Shown one piece after another: positions 37,901 through 50,134 of a stretch of DNA of 64,000 nt. The DNA is taken from contig NC_026660.2 of NCBI RefSeq assembly GCF_000004075.3, positions 26,477,498 through 26,541,497 on the forward strand, written 5' to 3'. Below the pieces are notes generated by a model. That model saw only the letters and a program-made list of their open reading frames with translations, was not told the origin of the DNA and made no database searches. Within the stretch, counting starts at the first letter, position 1; the number at the start of each line of letters is the position of its first letter. The position numbers and the translations under genes were made by a program. This stretch comes from Cucumis sativus. Taxonomy: Eukaryota > Streptophyta > Magnoliopsida > Cucurbitales > Cucurbitaceae.

Positions 37901-39449
37901 TTTTATATATATATATATATAAATGCACTATCAACTAATTTAAATATTCATTTTCAAAAGAAAATATTTCCATTTAATTTAAAGTTTAAATTAAAAGTAA
38001 AAATTATGGGATTAAGGATGGGGTTGCATACTTATAACTTTTATTTAAAAAAGAATAAACTTAATCTCATGAATCTAGAATTGCTTTAGGTCAACAAATC
38101 TTTAAATGTATAAATCGTACAAAATTTCAATAGTATGTCATGGAAAAATAAATTCGATTCCAACTTCAATTATACTTTTTAAGTTTATGATCAAAGAAAG
38201 GAAATCATCCATAATTGAAAGAACTCTCTTCACAAATAATAGACTCTACATAAAATATGATACAAAAATGTTTTCTATTACAACCTAAAAAACTATTTAT
38301 TTCCTTGAAATGGAAAATGAAAACAAATATTAATTAAAACAGAGCCGTCTTGATCCTTAACACAGGCATATGTCATCTAAATTAACTAACTTATGGTTGG
38401 CCCAACACTAAATGAATATTAACCGAAAAAAACTAGCCACCTAAGAGTTATGCTAATCCTTTTTATACTTATTATTCATACAATTTTTATAGGCTTTGTT
38501 TTAGTATACAAACATAAATTTGTACATTTTATTAAAAGTTGCTTGAATTCCTATGATATATTTTTAATATTTGCATGTCATTTTACAAAAGTTATGAGGT
38601 GACATGACGTGCAACTCTTATTTAGGATATTATTGTCAGGATGTGGATTAATTACGTTAATGTAATTAAGATCCAAAATTTACAAACGGAACAAAATGCA
38701 AGGAAAATCAAAGGAGATATAAAAGAACATGTCAAAATATATACACATGCTCTTTCGGAGGGAAAAAATTAAGACTTTTGAATTTAGGGGTGACTAGTTA
38801 GTCAAGTCAGTAAAGAAACCAATCAAAAAATAGTCGAACATTTCATTATGTCTGACATCTTACAACCTTAAATATTGAAAACAATCCTAACGTCTTTAGG
38901 TTTAGATGTAACCACATATAATCACACATGATTCTAATAGAAAATGTACAAGTAATCTACAAATAAGAGATTTGCCTCTAATTCTTTTGTGTTTAATTGA
39001 ACTATATACTTTTGATGTCATAACTCAAAGATTGAGTGTGTTAGACTAATTAAATAATACTATATATTAGTGTAAGTGAGAAGTTGTATGGAAAGCGAGC
39101 AATAATAGGTAATAACTTAAGCAAAAGTTTGGAATTAAAACAAATACAAAAATAGAAATGGATTGCAAAGGAAAAGAAAGCAAGAAATTATGTGAAGGGA
39201 AGAGAGAAAGATAAAAGTAAGTAAATATTAAAAAATAGAGAAGCAATAATTAGGCAAGGCCAATAAAGTAGGTGGAAACGAAACAGAATAGGCCATAAGG
39301 GCATCCCATTGCCATTACAGGACTGAGGCATATTGGTCAAGTGGATCTCACTTTTCTCTTTCATTCATATCTCTTTTTTATGAAACTCTGATCCTCCTCT
39401 AACCTTCTTTCTTTTCTCTCTCTTAAATTTCTTCTTCCGGTTTCCCAAT
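34915..39449. other. AT-rich intergenic spacer
   Basis: No gene is recognised. Left edge: SHMT promoter. Near 36219-36254 there are TGGGCT and TGGGCC motifs behind a TA-rich box, promoter-like but without a following gene. The remainder is low-complexity AT-rich sequence with TA and ATT runs. Confidence 0.6.
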
Positions 39450-39755
39450 ATGGACAGAGATCTCGGCTGCCGTCGACTTCCCTACCTCTCCGGCTGCGTT
39501 CCCTCTTCTCCCGCATGCTTTCCCATCCACGAAGGAGTAGAGTACACTCGCATCCACGGCGGCGCTGGAGCCAAAAGAAGCGGCTGGAGATGGCGGTATC
39601 TTCTTAGAAAGTGGGTGAAAGATGGCATGAATATATATGGATCGAAATCTCTATCTTTCCAATACGACGCCGTTAGCTATTCGCAGAATTTTGACGAGGG
39701 CAGCCGTTGTTACGAGAGTTGCCATCGAGAAAATGAGATAGGGATTTCGAGATGA
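39450..39755 (+). CDS. Small plant protein of unknown function
   Basis: A single uninterrupted frame of 101 residues starting ATGGACAGAG. It is much richer in G and C than the DNA around it and has protein-like codon use. The N-terminus has Cys-rich wording (LGCRRLPYLSGCVPSS), the centre is basic (RSGWRWRYLLRKWVKDG), and the C-terminus has SLSFQYDAVSYSQNFDEG, which I recall from small uncharacterised plant proteins. There is no signal peptide or membrane segment. A pyrimidine-rich stretch (39350-39440) before the ATG looks like a 5' leader. No function can be assigned. It might be N-myristoylated or palmitoylated only if processed, which is not shown. It is isolated: neighbours are several kb away. 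Confidence 0.75.
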   Translation: MDRDLGCRRLPYLSGCVPSSPACFPIHEGVEYTRIHGGAGAKRSGWRWRYLLRKWVKDGMNIYGSKSLSFQYDAVSYSQNFDEGSRCYESCHRENEIGISR

Positions 39756-41454
39756 ACGTACCTACGGTTTAATTGATCGATCCATCGATCGATCGCTGTA
39801 GATGGGATTATGGTAGGATTTTCTGAGTTGAATTACTGCAATTTTCTTTTGAGATTTTTTGGTTTTTGTTTTCAAATTTTAGTCCGTTAATTTTGGATGT
39901 GTTTGAGATTTATGAATAAATGGATGGTGGGAGTGTGGAGATTAGAGAATTGTAGATCTACCAAGAAGATGAACATTCTTTCTTGTTTGTACAGTTTCCC
40001 AGATGACAGGTGCCGCCCATTGATTTGCCCACATTTTCTTTTTCTTTTTCTCTTTTCTGGCGGGTCCCATCAAGATGTATATTTCTTGGCTCAATTAAAC
40101 CGTAAATTCCAAACATATTTTTTAAACTAAAATTGCTTCCTTCAACTAACCTTCATTCATCTCTTTCTATATGCTAAATAATATTTGGATTTATGAGTGA
40201 ATATTTCTTTACACACATTTCGTCTGTGCCAAACTTTTATTACTTCTCTTTCAAAATATTCTCTACTAAATTTCTCCCTACATTTTAAATTTATGAATGA
40301 TATAGTAATCAAAACGTTTCCTAGTCTATATATTTGGTAAATTTTAAGAAACAATCTTCTTCAAGTTAATTAAGATTTAGAAGCGTTTGTAAAAATAACA
40401 ATTTTTTTTATAATAATAAAGTTTATGTCACTACAATTTAAAAATAGATAGCAGTAACACCTTTCTAGATTGTTTTTTTCTAAATTATTTTATGCAAATT
40501 ATTTTATAGATTTATTCCAATTATTAAATTTTCTATATATCTTCATTATCTATTACATTTTTTTTTCATGTTTCAAATCAAGAGTACGTCTTGTTTTATT
40601 TATCTATTGCTATAAAACACCTATACATAGATATATATATATATAGAGACACAAGGAAATATATTGTACGTCTTGTTTTATTTTATTTATGGGTGATTAT
40701 TTATTATGTAATTTATTGTATTGCAGATCAAGTTGATGTTCAATAAAATACAAAATTAACTTTGATTCATAACAAATAGACACTCTAAAAAATATAATAA
40801 AGGAAAGAAACGAGAAAAGGAAAAAAATAGATAGGAAAAGATATAGAAAAGTAATAATTGAAATAAACTCTAATTAACCAACAAAATGTATATGGTTAAA
40901 ATAAAATAGTGATCTTAACTAAATTGAACTGTGTTTAAGTTGACTACTTGGAAGATCTTCGTTTGTTTAGCTTTTGAGAAATTATATTAGGAGATTTAAT
41001 AATAATAATATAGTTGACAACTTTTTTTTACTTAATACCCACGAATGTATGAGAAAGAAGCTATATTGAGTGATTATTAGGAGTCATGATGGCTTTTCAA
41101 TAAATATTCAAGACAATTATTATGAAATCGTCATATCATGGCAACCCACTAAATAAGTCCATGCCTTAATATTTACGATCTTTAATTATACCCACCTAAT
41201 TATATCGCCGTAAACAATATACTAATATTAATTACTTAATTCTTCATCATTTTCTAGCGATATTTCGTTCTTTATGCTAAAATATTATTATTTGAGGTAT
41301 TGTCCCTCGTCTTACATAACACAAAATTAAATAATATTCTATATCAAATTTTCGTTTTCGTTTAACCTATTGTTATAATGTTTGATTAGTTTTTAATTAT
41401 TAATTTAATTCATTTAAAACAATATTAGTACTATGGAAAAATATAAAAAGGATC
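39756..41454. other. Intergenic spacer
   Basis: The 3' flank of the small unknown gene, then AT-rich DNA with TA runs. No second exon or other gene was found. Confidence 0.6.
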
Positions 41455-42460
41455 AATTAAGATGCAGTACTAGATGATGAACATGTTGATTCTACTTCAT
41501 TTACCGTTGGTGATCCTAGATACTTTGAAGAAGTAATTCAAGATGAAAAATGGAAAGATATAATAGATAAAGAGCTAGATTGATGCAATCAGAAGAAACA
41601 AGACACGAGAGTTAGTCAAATTACCAGTGAATAGAAAAGCTCTTAGGGTTAAATGGATATATGGAACAAAGTTAAAGCAAAATGGTGATGATGAGATTGT
41701 AATTTCCTAAATGAAGTATGCAAAAGATTTGTTGATAAAGTTCAAAATGAAGAATGCTTATCCTGCTAGTACTCCTATGGAACCGAGTTTAAAGTTAATC
41801 AAGCATTATGATAGTGAAGCTTTTGATGTCACCATGTATCCATGGAAGTCTTGTTGGAAGTTTAATTTCAACTAGACTTGGTCTTATGTTCTCAGTCACT
41901 TTATTGAATAGATTTATGGCATCACCAAAGAAATCAGAAGTCATTGGGAGGTTGAAACGAGAGTTCTTAAATATATTATTGGAACTGTTGATCATAGAAT
42001 TCCACTATAAAAAGAATGTGGACACTATTTTCATTGGCTACAGTGGTAGTGATTGAGGAGGAAATGTTGATGATTTCAAAAGTACTTCTGGATATGTATT
42101 TGTTTCATGGACATCAAATAAGTAGGATGTTGTGGCATTGTCAACAACTGGAAGCTGAATATATTTCTTTGTCTACAACTAGTTGTGTCAAGCACTTTGG
42201 CTAAGAAATGTACTACATGAATTGAACTATCCTCAAGTGAAAGAAACCGTCAAGAAGTTATGTGACAATAAATCATCTATTTCACTTTTGAAGAATCCAA
42301 TTTTTCATAGAAAAAACAAACACAAATAAAGATAAAGTATCATTTCATTAGATAATTGATCAGATAGATGGAGAAGTATATATATATATATATATATATA
42401 TCAAATATTACAAGACTCAAGATCAAGTTGCAGACATATTTACAAAAGCATATTAAAGAC
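41455..42460 (+). mobile_element. Decayed Ty1/copia retrotransposon fragment (pol 3' part)
   Basis: Pieces of copia polyprotein can be read in order but in different frames with stops. First is the entry to reverse transcriptase (DEKWKDIIDKELD, then VKWIYGTKLKQNGD). Next, after what seems an internal deletion, is the linker YAKDLLIKFKMKNAYPASTP followed by SLVGSLISTRLGLMFSV. Then come RNase H pieces (DDFKSTSGYVF, EAEYISLSTTS) and the end motif KTQDQVADIFTKA. Gag, integrase and most of the reverse transcriptase are missing, and I saw no flanking LTRs, so the fragment is not mobile. A (TA)12 run sits inside the last part. Confidence 0.85.
42377..42401. repeat. (TA)12 microsatellite within the copia fragment
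   Basis: Perfect TA run located between the remains of the RNase H C-terminus and the KTQDQVADIFTKA motif. Confidence 0.9.
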
Positions 42461-42819
42461 AGACTTATTATTGAAAATGAAAGAGAAACATTAAACAATA
42501 TTCTTCTCTGGTATGTTATTGAATTTTATAGTAAGAGAACAAGTTTCTTCACTTAAAGGTTTATGAAATTTAGAATAAATTTAGAATAGGTTCATTAACC
42601 GCTCTAACAAACAAACAGACACAAAAATGCAGAGAGAAAATTGGAATTGTGGCCTTTATTTCTCAAAAATTAAAAACACCAATCCTTTTACGTACACAGT
42701 AATAATTATAATTCATTTACCAAATTATCCGGAAGTTTAATTAATGATTAGTTCTGTACCTTTTTTCTTTATATATATAATACGGTCGTTTAGTAGGGCG
42801 TTGAGTTAATGAACTAAAG

Positions 42820-45800
42820 TTAAGCTTGTTGCTCCCGCGGGCTGAGCTGAAGGTGGATTGGCACACACAGAGCGTCGCCGGCAATAGGGGCCGCAGCGAT
42901 GATACCATATGGAATTAAGGCATTTCCGGTGGCCAAGTTCATCTCTGATCTTGAATCATGTCCATAAACCTGCAGAGATTATGAAGCTTTTTTTCTTGTT
43001 TTAAATTTGAATTATCATAGTGATGTATGTATGGATTTAACTGTTGTTAATGATTTGAAATTTGAGAGTAATACCTTTCTGTGTAATTCCATGTTTTCTT
43101 GACAATAAAGGCTTACTTTGTTGCTCAACTCTATATTTTCTTGGTGCATCAGAATTCCCTGAATATCAAGTACTTTATACAAATAAGTTTGTTTTAAAAA
43201 ACTAAGACCTGTTTTTTGGAAATCTCGTTTGAATGTTTAATTTAAAAAATACCATATTTTAAGAGAAAAATATTGAAACTACTTTCTTCCAAAGAATTTA
43301 AATAAAAATGAATTATCTTAACTACATTTTCAAGTAGTAAATATCAAATAAGTTTTAAGGCAAATTTAAAAAATTAGAACAAAAAATGCATTTGTGGTCT
43401 AAATAAACTCTCAAAAGAGACACTTTAATTTTCATATGTTAAACTTGAACATTACTTGACTAATGAGAAGAGAATTGTAGTATCAATACATAATAAAATA
43501 CCAGAAATAGCTAGGAAGCCGAAGAAGAAAGAGAAAAGAGAATATAAAGCAACATAAATAATGAATATAAAATCATTAGAAATAATTAATTGTTATTATT
43601 TTGTTAATCAACTTTAACATTAAAGTGTCACTTTTAAGAACCATGAAGAACACACAATAAACAACAACGTCAAATCTCACTAACGAAAATTACATTTTAC
43701 ATTAAAAGTTATTATAAAATCGAGTGAAAATTAAAATATAAAATAGTTATGGGATGGAGAATTATTTTTCAAAAGTTTTATTTTACACAATTTCGGTTAA
43801 GATGTAAAAAAGAGCTTGATGAATGTTTTTCTATTACCTTTCTGTTCAATTCTTTTATTTCATCATTTAATAATTGTTCCTGCATGCAACATATAAGTTT
43901 CTAATTAATATTAAATTGAGAGTACACATACATGTTTAAGACTAATAGACTACTATTATTTATAAATATCTATACGAGGTTAGAGGATAATTAACGTGTA
44001 CTAATTAAAAGATCAAAATCATTACGACATTCTCGACTTGTTGTAGAACAAAAAAAAAGTAAAACATACTTTAAACAACAATGTTTATTTTGAAAGATTA
44101 TTATACCATCTTTGACGTTTCCTTTTCTTTTGAGTGCTCTTTACTTCAACGTATAAAAAGTTTATATATATATTCCACTTTTCTCAAACATTTGGAGCAT
44201 TTCAATGGATTTGTTTGTCATTTTTTAACTCATTCAATTGCTTTTAGTGGTGCTTAATGTTTACTTGATAATTTATAATATTAACAATAAGGTAGTCAGA
44301 AATATAACGATTAAATTTAAAATATTACTATATATTAATGTTTAAAAAAAAGACAAATAAACATCTAACCTTTTTAATTCGAATGCTTTGTAAGCTGAAC
44401 TCCAATTGATTCTCAAGATTGTTTAGATCTTTCATTGATAAACCATAGAGTTGCTCCCCCATTAATTTTCTGCATAAAAATGATTTATAAGCATAATAAC
44501 CAACAAACATTTCTGAGCTAAGTCATTTAGTACAATATCTAATGAAAAACAAAATCAAATCACATCAACAAACCCACTGTTAGATTTGTTAAAAATTAAC
44601 ATTTGAGTTTGTAGGAATTAATATCTAATAAAAATGTAAGAGAAAAGTCATCGAATACTTAATATAACAGAATTTTAAAAAATAACAAAATATTTAAAAT
44701 ATAACCAAATTAATGAAACTCTCTAATCAAATTTAAGATTTAGTAATTGAAAAATGTTTAAAAAAAGAAGGTATACCTATTGTTCTCCTGCAAGTTATGT
44801 AGTTGCTGCCTTAATGTTGTTACCTCCTTCTGCCATAACTATCAATGTAAAAACAACAACCCAACACACATCTTTGACACTGATAAATAAAGTTTTAGAC
44901 AAATTTAAGATGTTTTGGTGTATCCCTGACTCTTAATTTTTTGTGTCAAAGTAGGTCCTGGAGTCAAGGTCTCTTTCAAATTTACGGACATATATTCTGA
45001 TTAAACATAAAATTCGATTTTATATCTAATATATCAAATATTACATACCATATTTAAAGTTTATATAGTCATATTAGATAGAAGAACATTCAAATACGTT
45101 TAAGACATGCTTAAGTTCAAAAATCCTTTGGCTACTTATAAACTTAGAGGTCTAAACTTTGTAATTTAATCAATTAATCATAACACATGGTAATTACATT
45201 ATTAAAACAACCACCAAACAAATTATAGAGATAAGAAAAATTATTCGAATAGGTTACTGTAATAATGTAACAAATAAACGTTTAAGATAAAATGTGAAAT
45301 GTATTTTAAACTGTCCTGTAAATATAAAAAATATCCAAATTTTCAACTTCACATCCCACGATGATGAAAAATAGATACATTATGTATCAATAACATATTG
45401 AATAACTTTTTAGAGATAACTCACAAAATTACGATATTATGTTCCAAAACTGATATAAAATCTGATATAGACTATAGTGTTTAAATGAATAGAATTCATC
45501 TTAATTTGAAACTACTTTTATGCCATGTTTCATACATTACATATACTTCCATACATTTTCCCCATATGGTGTATATCCATCACATTAGACCCAAAGACAA
45601 GTTTTTAGAAATCATGAAAGAGTCATCTCATTACAAACGTATTTCTACTAGAAAATCCACCCAAAAAAATACATCATTAAATGTCACAAGCAAAATGTGT
45701 AGAACTAAACAATATGAAACTATATGCACATATATATATTGGACAAAGAGATCAAGAGAAATTTATTAAAAAAAACTCCTTTCATGGAGGATAAATATTA

Positions 45801-46312
45801 TCTATACCTTCACATCTGAAATTGGATTCAACAGTAATTCATCTTCCTCCTTCCTTCTGTTATATTTCTCAATTATTGAATGCATGCTGATCACCAAAAA
45901 CAAATCATATAACTCTAAAATCTCACCCCGACAAAAATCAAAGAAAATAATTTCATAGTATAGCTAGAAATTTCTTCCTAATAAAAATAGCTTTAAATTT
46001 ATTTGATCGTATATAACCGCTCCCCTTTTCAGTCCTAAATCCAAAAACAAAACTAAGATTATCAACTAACTAAGAAGCCAAACACAATTTCTGATCTAAA
46101 AATGAGCTCTCAGAGAGAGAAATCACAAACCTGGAGCTTGCAAATTCGTAGTGTTTGCCAGAACTAGAAAAAATAATGAGACCAACTTCAGCATCACAGA
46201 GAATAGAGAGTTCTTTGGCCTTTTTAATAAGTCCCTTTCTTCTCTTTGAAAAAGTTACTTGTCTACTTGCTGAATTATCGATCCTTCTTATCACAATCTT
46301 CCCTCTACCCAT
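42820..46312 (-). CDS. MIKC-type MADS-box transcription factor, AGL17 clade
   Basis: Seven exons on the minus strand (46131-46312, 45808-45886, 44777-44838, 44370-44469, 43838-43879, 43075-43158, 42820-42969) join to 232 residues. The MADS domain (1-60) begins [20 protein letters not shown] and ends at YEFASS. The I region reads [18 protein letters not shown]. The K domain (about 88-172) includes [20 protein letters not shown]. The C-terminus ends with IHLQLSPRE. Exon sizes 182, 79, 62, 100 and 42 are those expected for MIKC genes. MADS wording and the LQLS tail fit the AGL17/ANR1/AGL16/AGL21 group, whose members act in roots, nitrate response and flowering time. The exact member cannot be fixed here. 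The stop is about 360 bases from the copia fragment. Confidence 0.93.
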
Positions 46313-48505
46313 ATCTTCTTCAAATTAGGGTTTCTTCAATTGATGCTTATTTCACCTTCTCCAACGACCCCTGTGAACAAATCTCACAATAATTAATAAT
46401 TAAACAAAAAAACCCAATTAGAAATAAATAAAGCAAGGTTAAGACTTACTAGTTATTTTGAAGAACAAAAATGAGTGGTAGCTTCCTTCTTCTCCAATAT
46501 ATTGGGTTTTTTGTTTCTCTCCTATGAGAAGATTTTATGGTGGCCGAAAACCAATTTTTTAGGCTTTGGCCAAAATGAGGAATCTGAGCACTGTTTAAAG
46601 GGGATTCAGTTGGGATGGGGGGATTTATTAAATTATATTAAACTACTGTACGAATTGTTTGTACTTTTCTTTTTATACCTACATGTAAAATAAAATACAC
46701 AATATATATTTATACTATTCTATTTATATTTTAAGTTCAATCACTTTTCTTTTGACCCCTTCTTACAAGAATGGAATGAGTTTGTGAGTTTGTATATATA
46801 TATATATATTAGAGACTGAATATATAGTTAAAAAGAAGAAGAAGTTTAAAATTAAAGAAGGGGGAGAAAAATATATACTAATAATTATGATTGTTTTATT
46901 AACACAAACTTTTTGGGTTGATGACTACTAAAGTGACATTTCTATATTTTTGTTCGAGATTGTGCATTTGAGTGGTTGTTATTTATTTATTAATCTTCCT
47001 TAATATATGATCAAATACTCTCGACTAATTATTTATTTTTTATTTATTTGGAAAAATTACGTATGTTATTGCTTTTATTTTCTTAAACTAGAAAGCTTTT
47101 CTCTCTATATGCTTTCTAATCTTTCAATTAAAAATATATATGATGTATCATTTTTATATTTGCACAAAACACTAACTCATGATTTGATTGTTCTTATAAA
47201 GAAATTTGAATAATAGAGGTTTTAAAATCCTAAATATTGTGCCTATGTTGTTGGAATATGATACCCTTTGTGGCCATTTGCATTTTATTTAATTGTTTTA
47301 ATTTGTTCCACTAATTAAAGATTAGTGGCATAGAGGTGTTGGAGTGCTTAAATATAACCCATTCCACGAGAGAAAAAGCTTCGAACTTTTTGTTTGGATT
47401 GTTTAGCAACCTTAAATATTGGAAGAAGATGAAATGATAATAAATATTATGAAGTTGGGTTTAGTATATATATATTAATTAGTGAGTAAAAGAAAATGGT
47501 TATTGGAAGTAAAGTGTGTTGATGGAGTGGGATTGTCAGAGAGAACATGTTGTGAATGAGTTCTGTTTTTGGAACTTGAAAAAATTTGGCAAAAAAATGG
47601 TTTGGTTTTTGAGACTTTAAAGTTTCCAAATAAGGAATGTTTAATTAAAAGAGTATCTAAAGAATTTGAGAATATCTAAGTCCCTTACTCCACTACTGTT
47701 CAATTTGGAACTTGGAATATTACCAAAAATTGAACCCTTTTTTGAAACTTGTAAGTTACCATTTTAGGAAATTTTTTTACAAATTATAATTACATCTTAA
47801 TCTCTTTTCTTTTTCTTTGTATATTTACTTAAAACTCACATTATTTCCCACTTGTAATCCATTACTATAATGTTTCTCTTATTATTCTTTGTTTTTTCTA
47901 ATGATATTATTTGTGTTTTAACCATACAATTGGGCTATTAAAATTTGAGTTAACGGGTAATATTACCGTTATCCATTTTTTTTAGTTTTAGTTATATAAG
48001 TCTTAACTTAGAGATTTAAAAGCATCACTTTTCTTTTTTTTTTTTTTTTTTTGAATAAATTACAACTTTTAAGTTTTTAATCCATATCATTTGGAACTAT
48101 CATGAGTTGGTCTAGTGATAAAAATGTTAACCAATTTAAAAGAAAATTTCAATTTTTTAAAAGAGATTTTTAAACTTTTTTTTTTAACAAGAAACTCAAT
48201 CATAAAATGGAAACATGACTTAGTATTTAAAAATAAAAGACGAGTTAGAAGAGTTAAAACTAATTAAAATGAAATTTGTACTTTTATGGGTCAAATAAAT
48301 GAAACTTCCAATTTAAATTTAATATATTAAAAAACGAGAGGTTAAATTTAAGACGAAATAAGATATAGTTTATATATGGTTTGGAGTTAAGAATAATAAA
48401 ATAAAAATATAGTAATGTTTGGGAGGGGTGAATAGGAATAGAAGAAGCAATAAATATATATAATGATGAAGGGTTAAGGTGACTTGTCTTAAAACTCGAA
48501 TTTCT

Positions 48506-48652
48506 ATTGGTTGAGACCACGTGAAGTTGATATGGGTTGTACCAATAAGATTCGATAATGTGGCTGAAAGTTCCAATGAAACCTTCCCTGGATTAAGGAC
48601 ACACCTTAATTCATTTTAATCTAAATTACTCTCAACTTGTTGCTTATATAAA
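48506..48652 (+). promoter_or_regulatory. Promoter-like block: CCAAT, G-box and TATA
   Basis: In order: ATTGG (48506-48510), a perfect G-box CACGTG (48518-48523), CCAAT (48542-48546) and TATATAAA (48645-48652). Spacing suits a plus-strand start near 48680, where the sequence becomes A/C-rich like a leader. No protein gene follows. Elements are seen; activity is inferred. Confidence 0.4.
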
Positions 48653-50028
48653 CGAGCTTAGACAGGTGTCAATCATCAACAAATCATACACCCATCGAAA
48701 CCCAAGAAAAATTAAATATTAAAAACTTGCTTGTGGATTTTTGTGTCCATTTATTTATTCTTTTTTATTGTTTCAAATATTTTATCATCCCAACAAAATT
48801 AAAATGAAAAAATAGAAAAAAAATGAAATTGCATGCTTAAAAGAGTCCAGAATAGTATTATTATTTATTTTCTTTTTTTGATGTGCACATGATAGATACT
48901 CTCCTTTTATGATAACCCTCATAGGTTTAGCCGTCCAAGAGAAATTAAGATCATATTCTTTTATTTGTGTCTTTGGGAGTGGAAGATAGATCTTGGAATG
49001 TCCCTTTTGATGCTAATACCCCACATGCTATCTTCAATTATATTTTCCATATGCTTATTGATGTTTGTGTAATCTATATTTTTATCTTTAGAGCTTATCC
49101 TAACTGCCTCTTTTATATTTTTACATTTGTATCTACTGTTATAATTACCGGTAATAAATTCATTATTGGTCTAATGATTTGAAATTTTTTTTTTTTTATA
49201 TCATATATATACTTCTTAGTTTCTTTATTAATTTTATATTGATATAGTATTTGTTTTGATGTTAGTGTGTGTTAATCGGCTACATAATTTTAAAAATGAA
49301 ATTGTAGTGAGAAGCTAATATATAACATATGTATGCAACTTTATCAACCATATTGAGACATAAGACTATTATGTATGATCTTTGTACCTCATATTTGATA
49401 GTCATTTTGATATTGTGGTCGATCCAATTGTATAGCATATGAATAGACTTGTTAGATATAAACTTAACAATGAGACCGAACCCAAACATACATGCGTTTA
49501 AATAAAGTATCATATCACAACGTATAATTTGAGCCATTTTATTAATAAAATGTCATAAGTATAATGATAATTAAAATTATACATATAAAATTAATAAATG
49601 TAAATAAACATTTAATTATAAAAATATATAATTAAATAATAAATATGTGATTTGGTCATTCAATTGCAAGATTCAAATTGATTATTGAGGCTCTTAAATA
49701 AGGGCTTTGGGAATCAACCTATCCATCCCACACTACAGTGAATATAAAAAAATTATTGTAGAACTTAAAATAAAAATAAAAGATTGTTTTTCCACTTTTG
49801 GTATATATTCAAACTAATACTAAAATTAAATATATATATAATAATTAGATTCAAAATAATTAAATATATAATAACATTTAAGAAAATGGAAATACTATCA
49901 AACTCTATTAATAATGAAGGATAAGTCATAAAAATCTACCAGAGTTAACGATTTTTTTAAAAATAATGCTATATACTACCATTATAATTACCTAACCAAA
50001 TTTTCATAAAGTTGGGTCGAAGACTTTA

Positions 50029-50134
50029 GGCCCAAAGGTTTATACTTTATAGGCCATAACATTTCATTAAAAAGGGTAAAAAGGCCACGACTCTAAGGCC
50101 CAATTATATTGGGTCACCACAATGAGGTTGGGCC
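50029..50134. promoter_or_regulatory. Cluster of site II motifs without an adjacent gene
   Basis: GGCCCA at 50029-50034 and 50097-50102 and TGGGCC at 50129-50134. The middle one is part of a near-palindrome (50097-50115, arms GGCCCAAT and ATTGGGTC). Confidence 0.35.

Noticed and set aside
41455-42460. Possibility that the copia remains are an active element or a pararetrovirus
   Set aside because: Motifs and their order are Ty1/copia, with multiple stops, frame changes and missing domains; no LTRs or viral movement or coat genes were seen.
45485-45769. 94-codon frame (+)
   Set aside because: Lies antisense inside intron 2 of the MADS gene with random composition.
48967-49182. 71-codon frame downstream of the orphan promoter
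   Set aside because: Hydrophobic AT-driven composition, no homology recognised; not convincing as the promoter's product.
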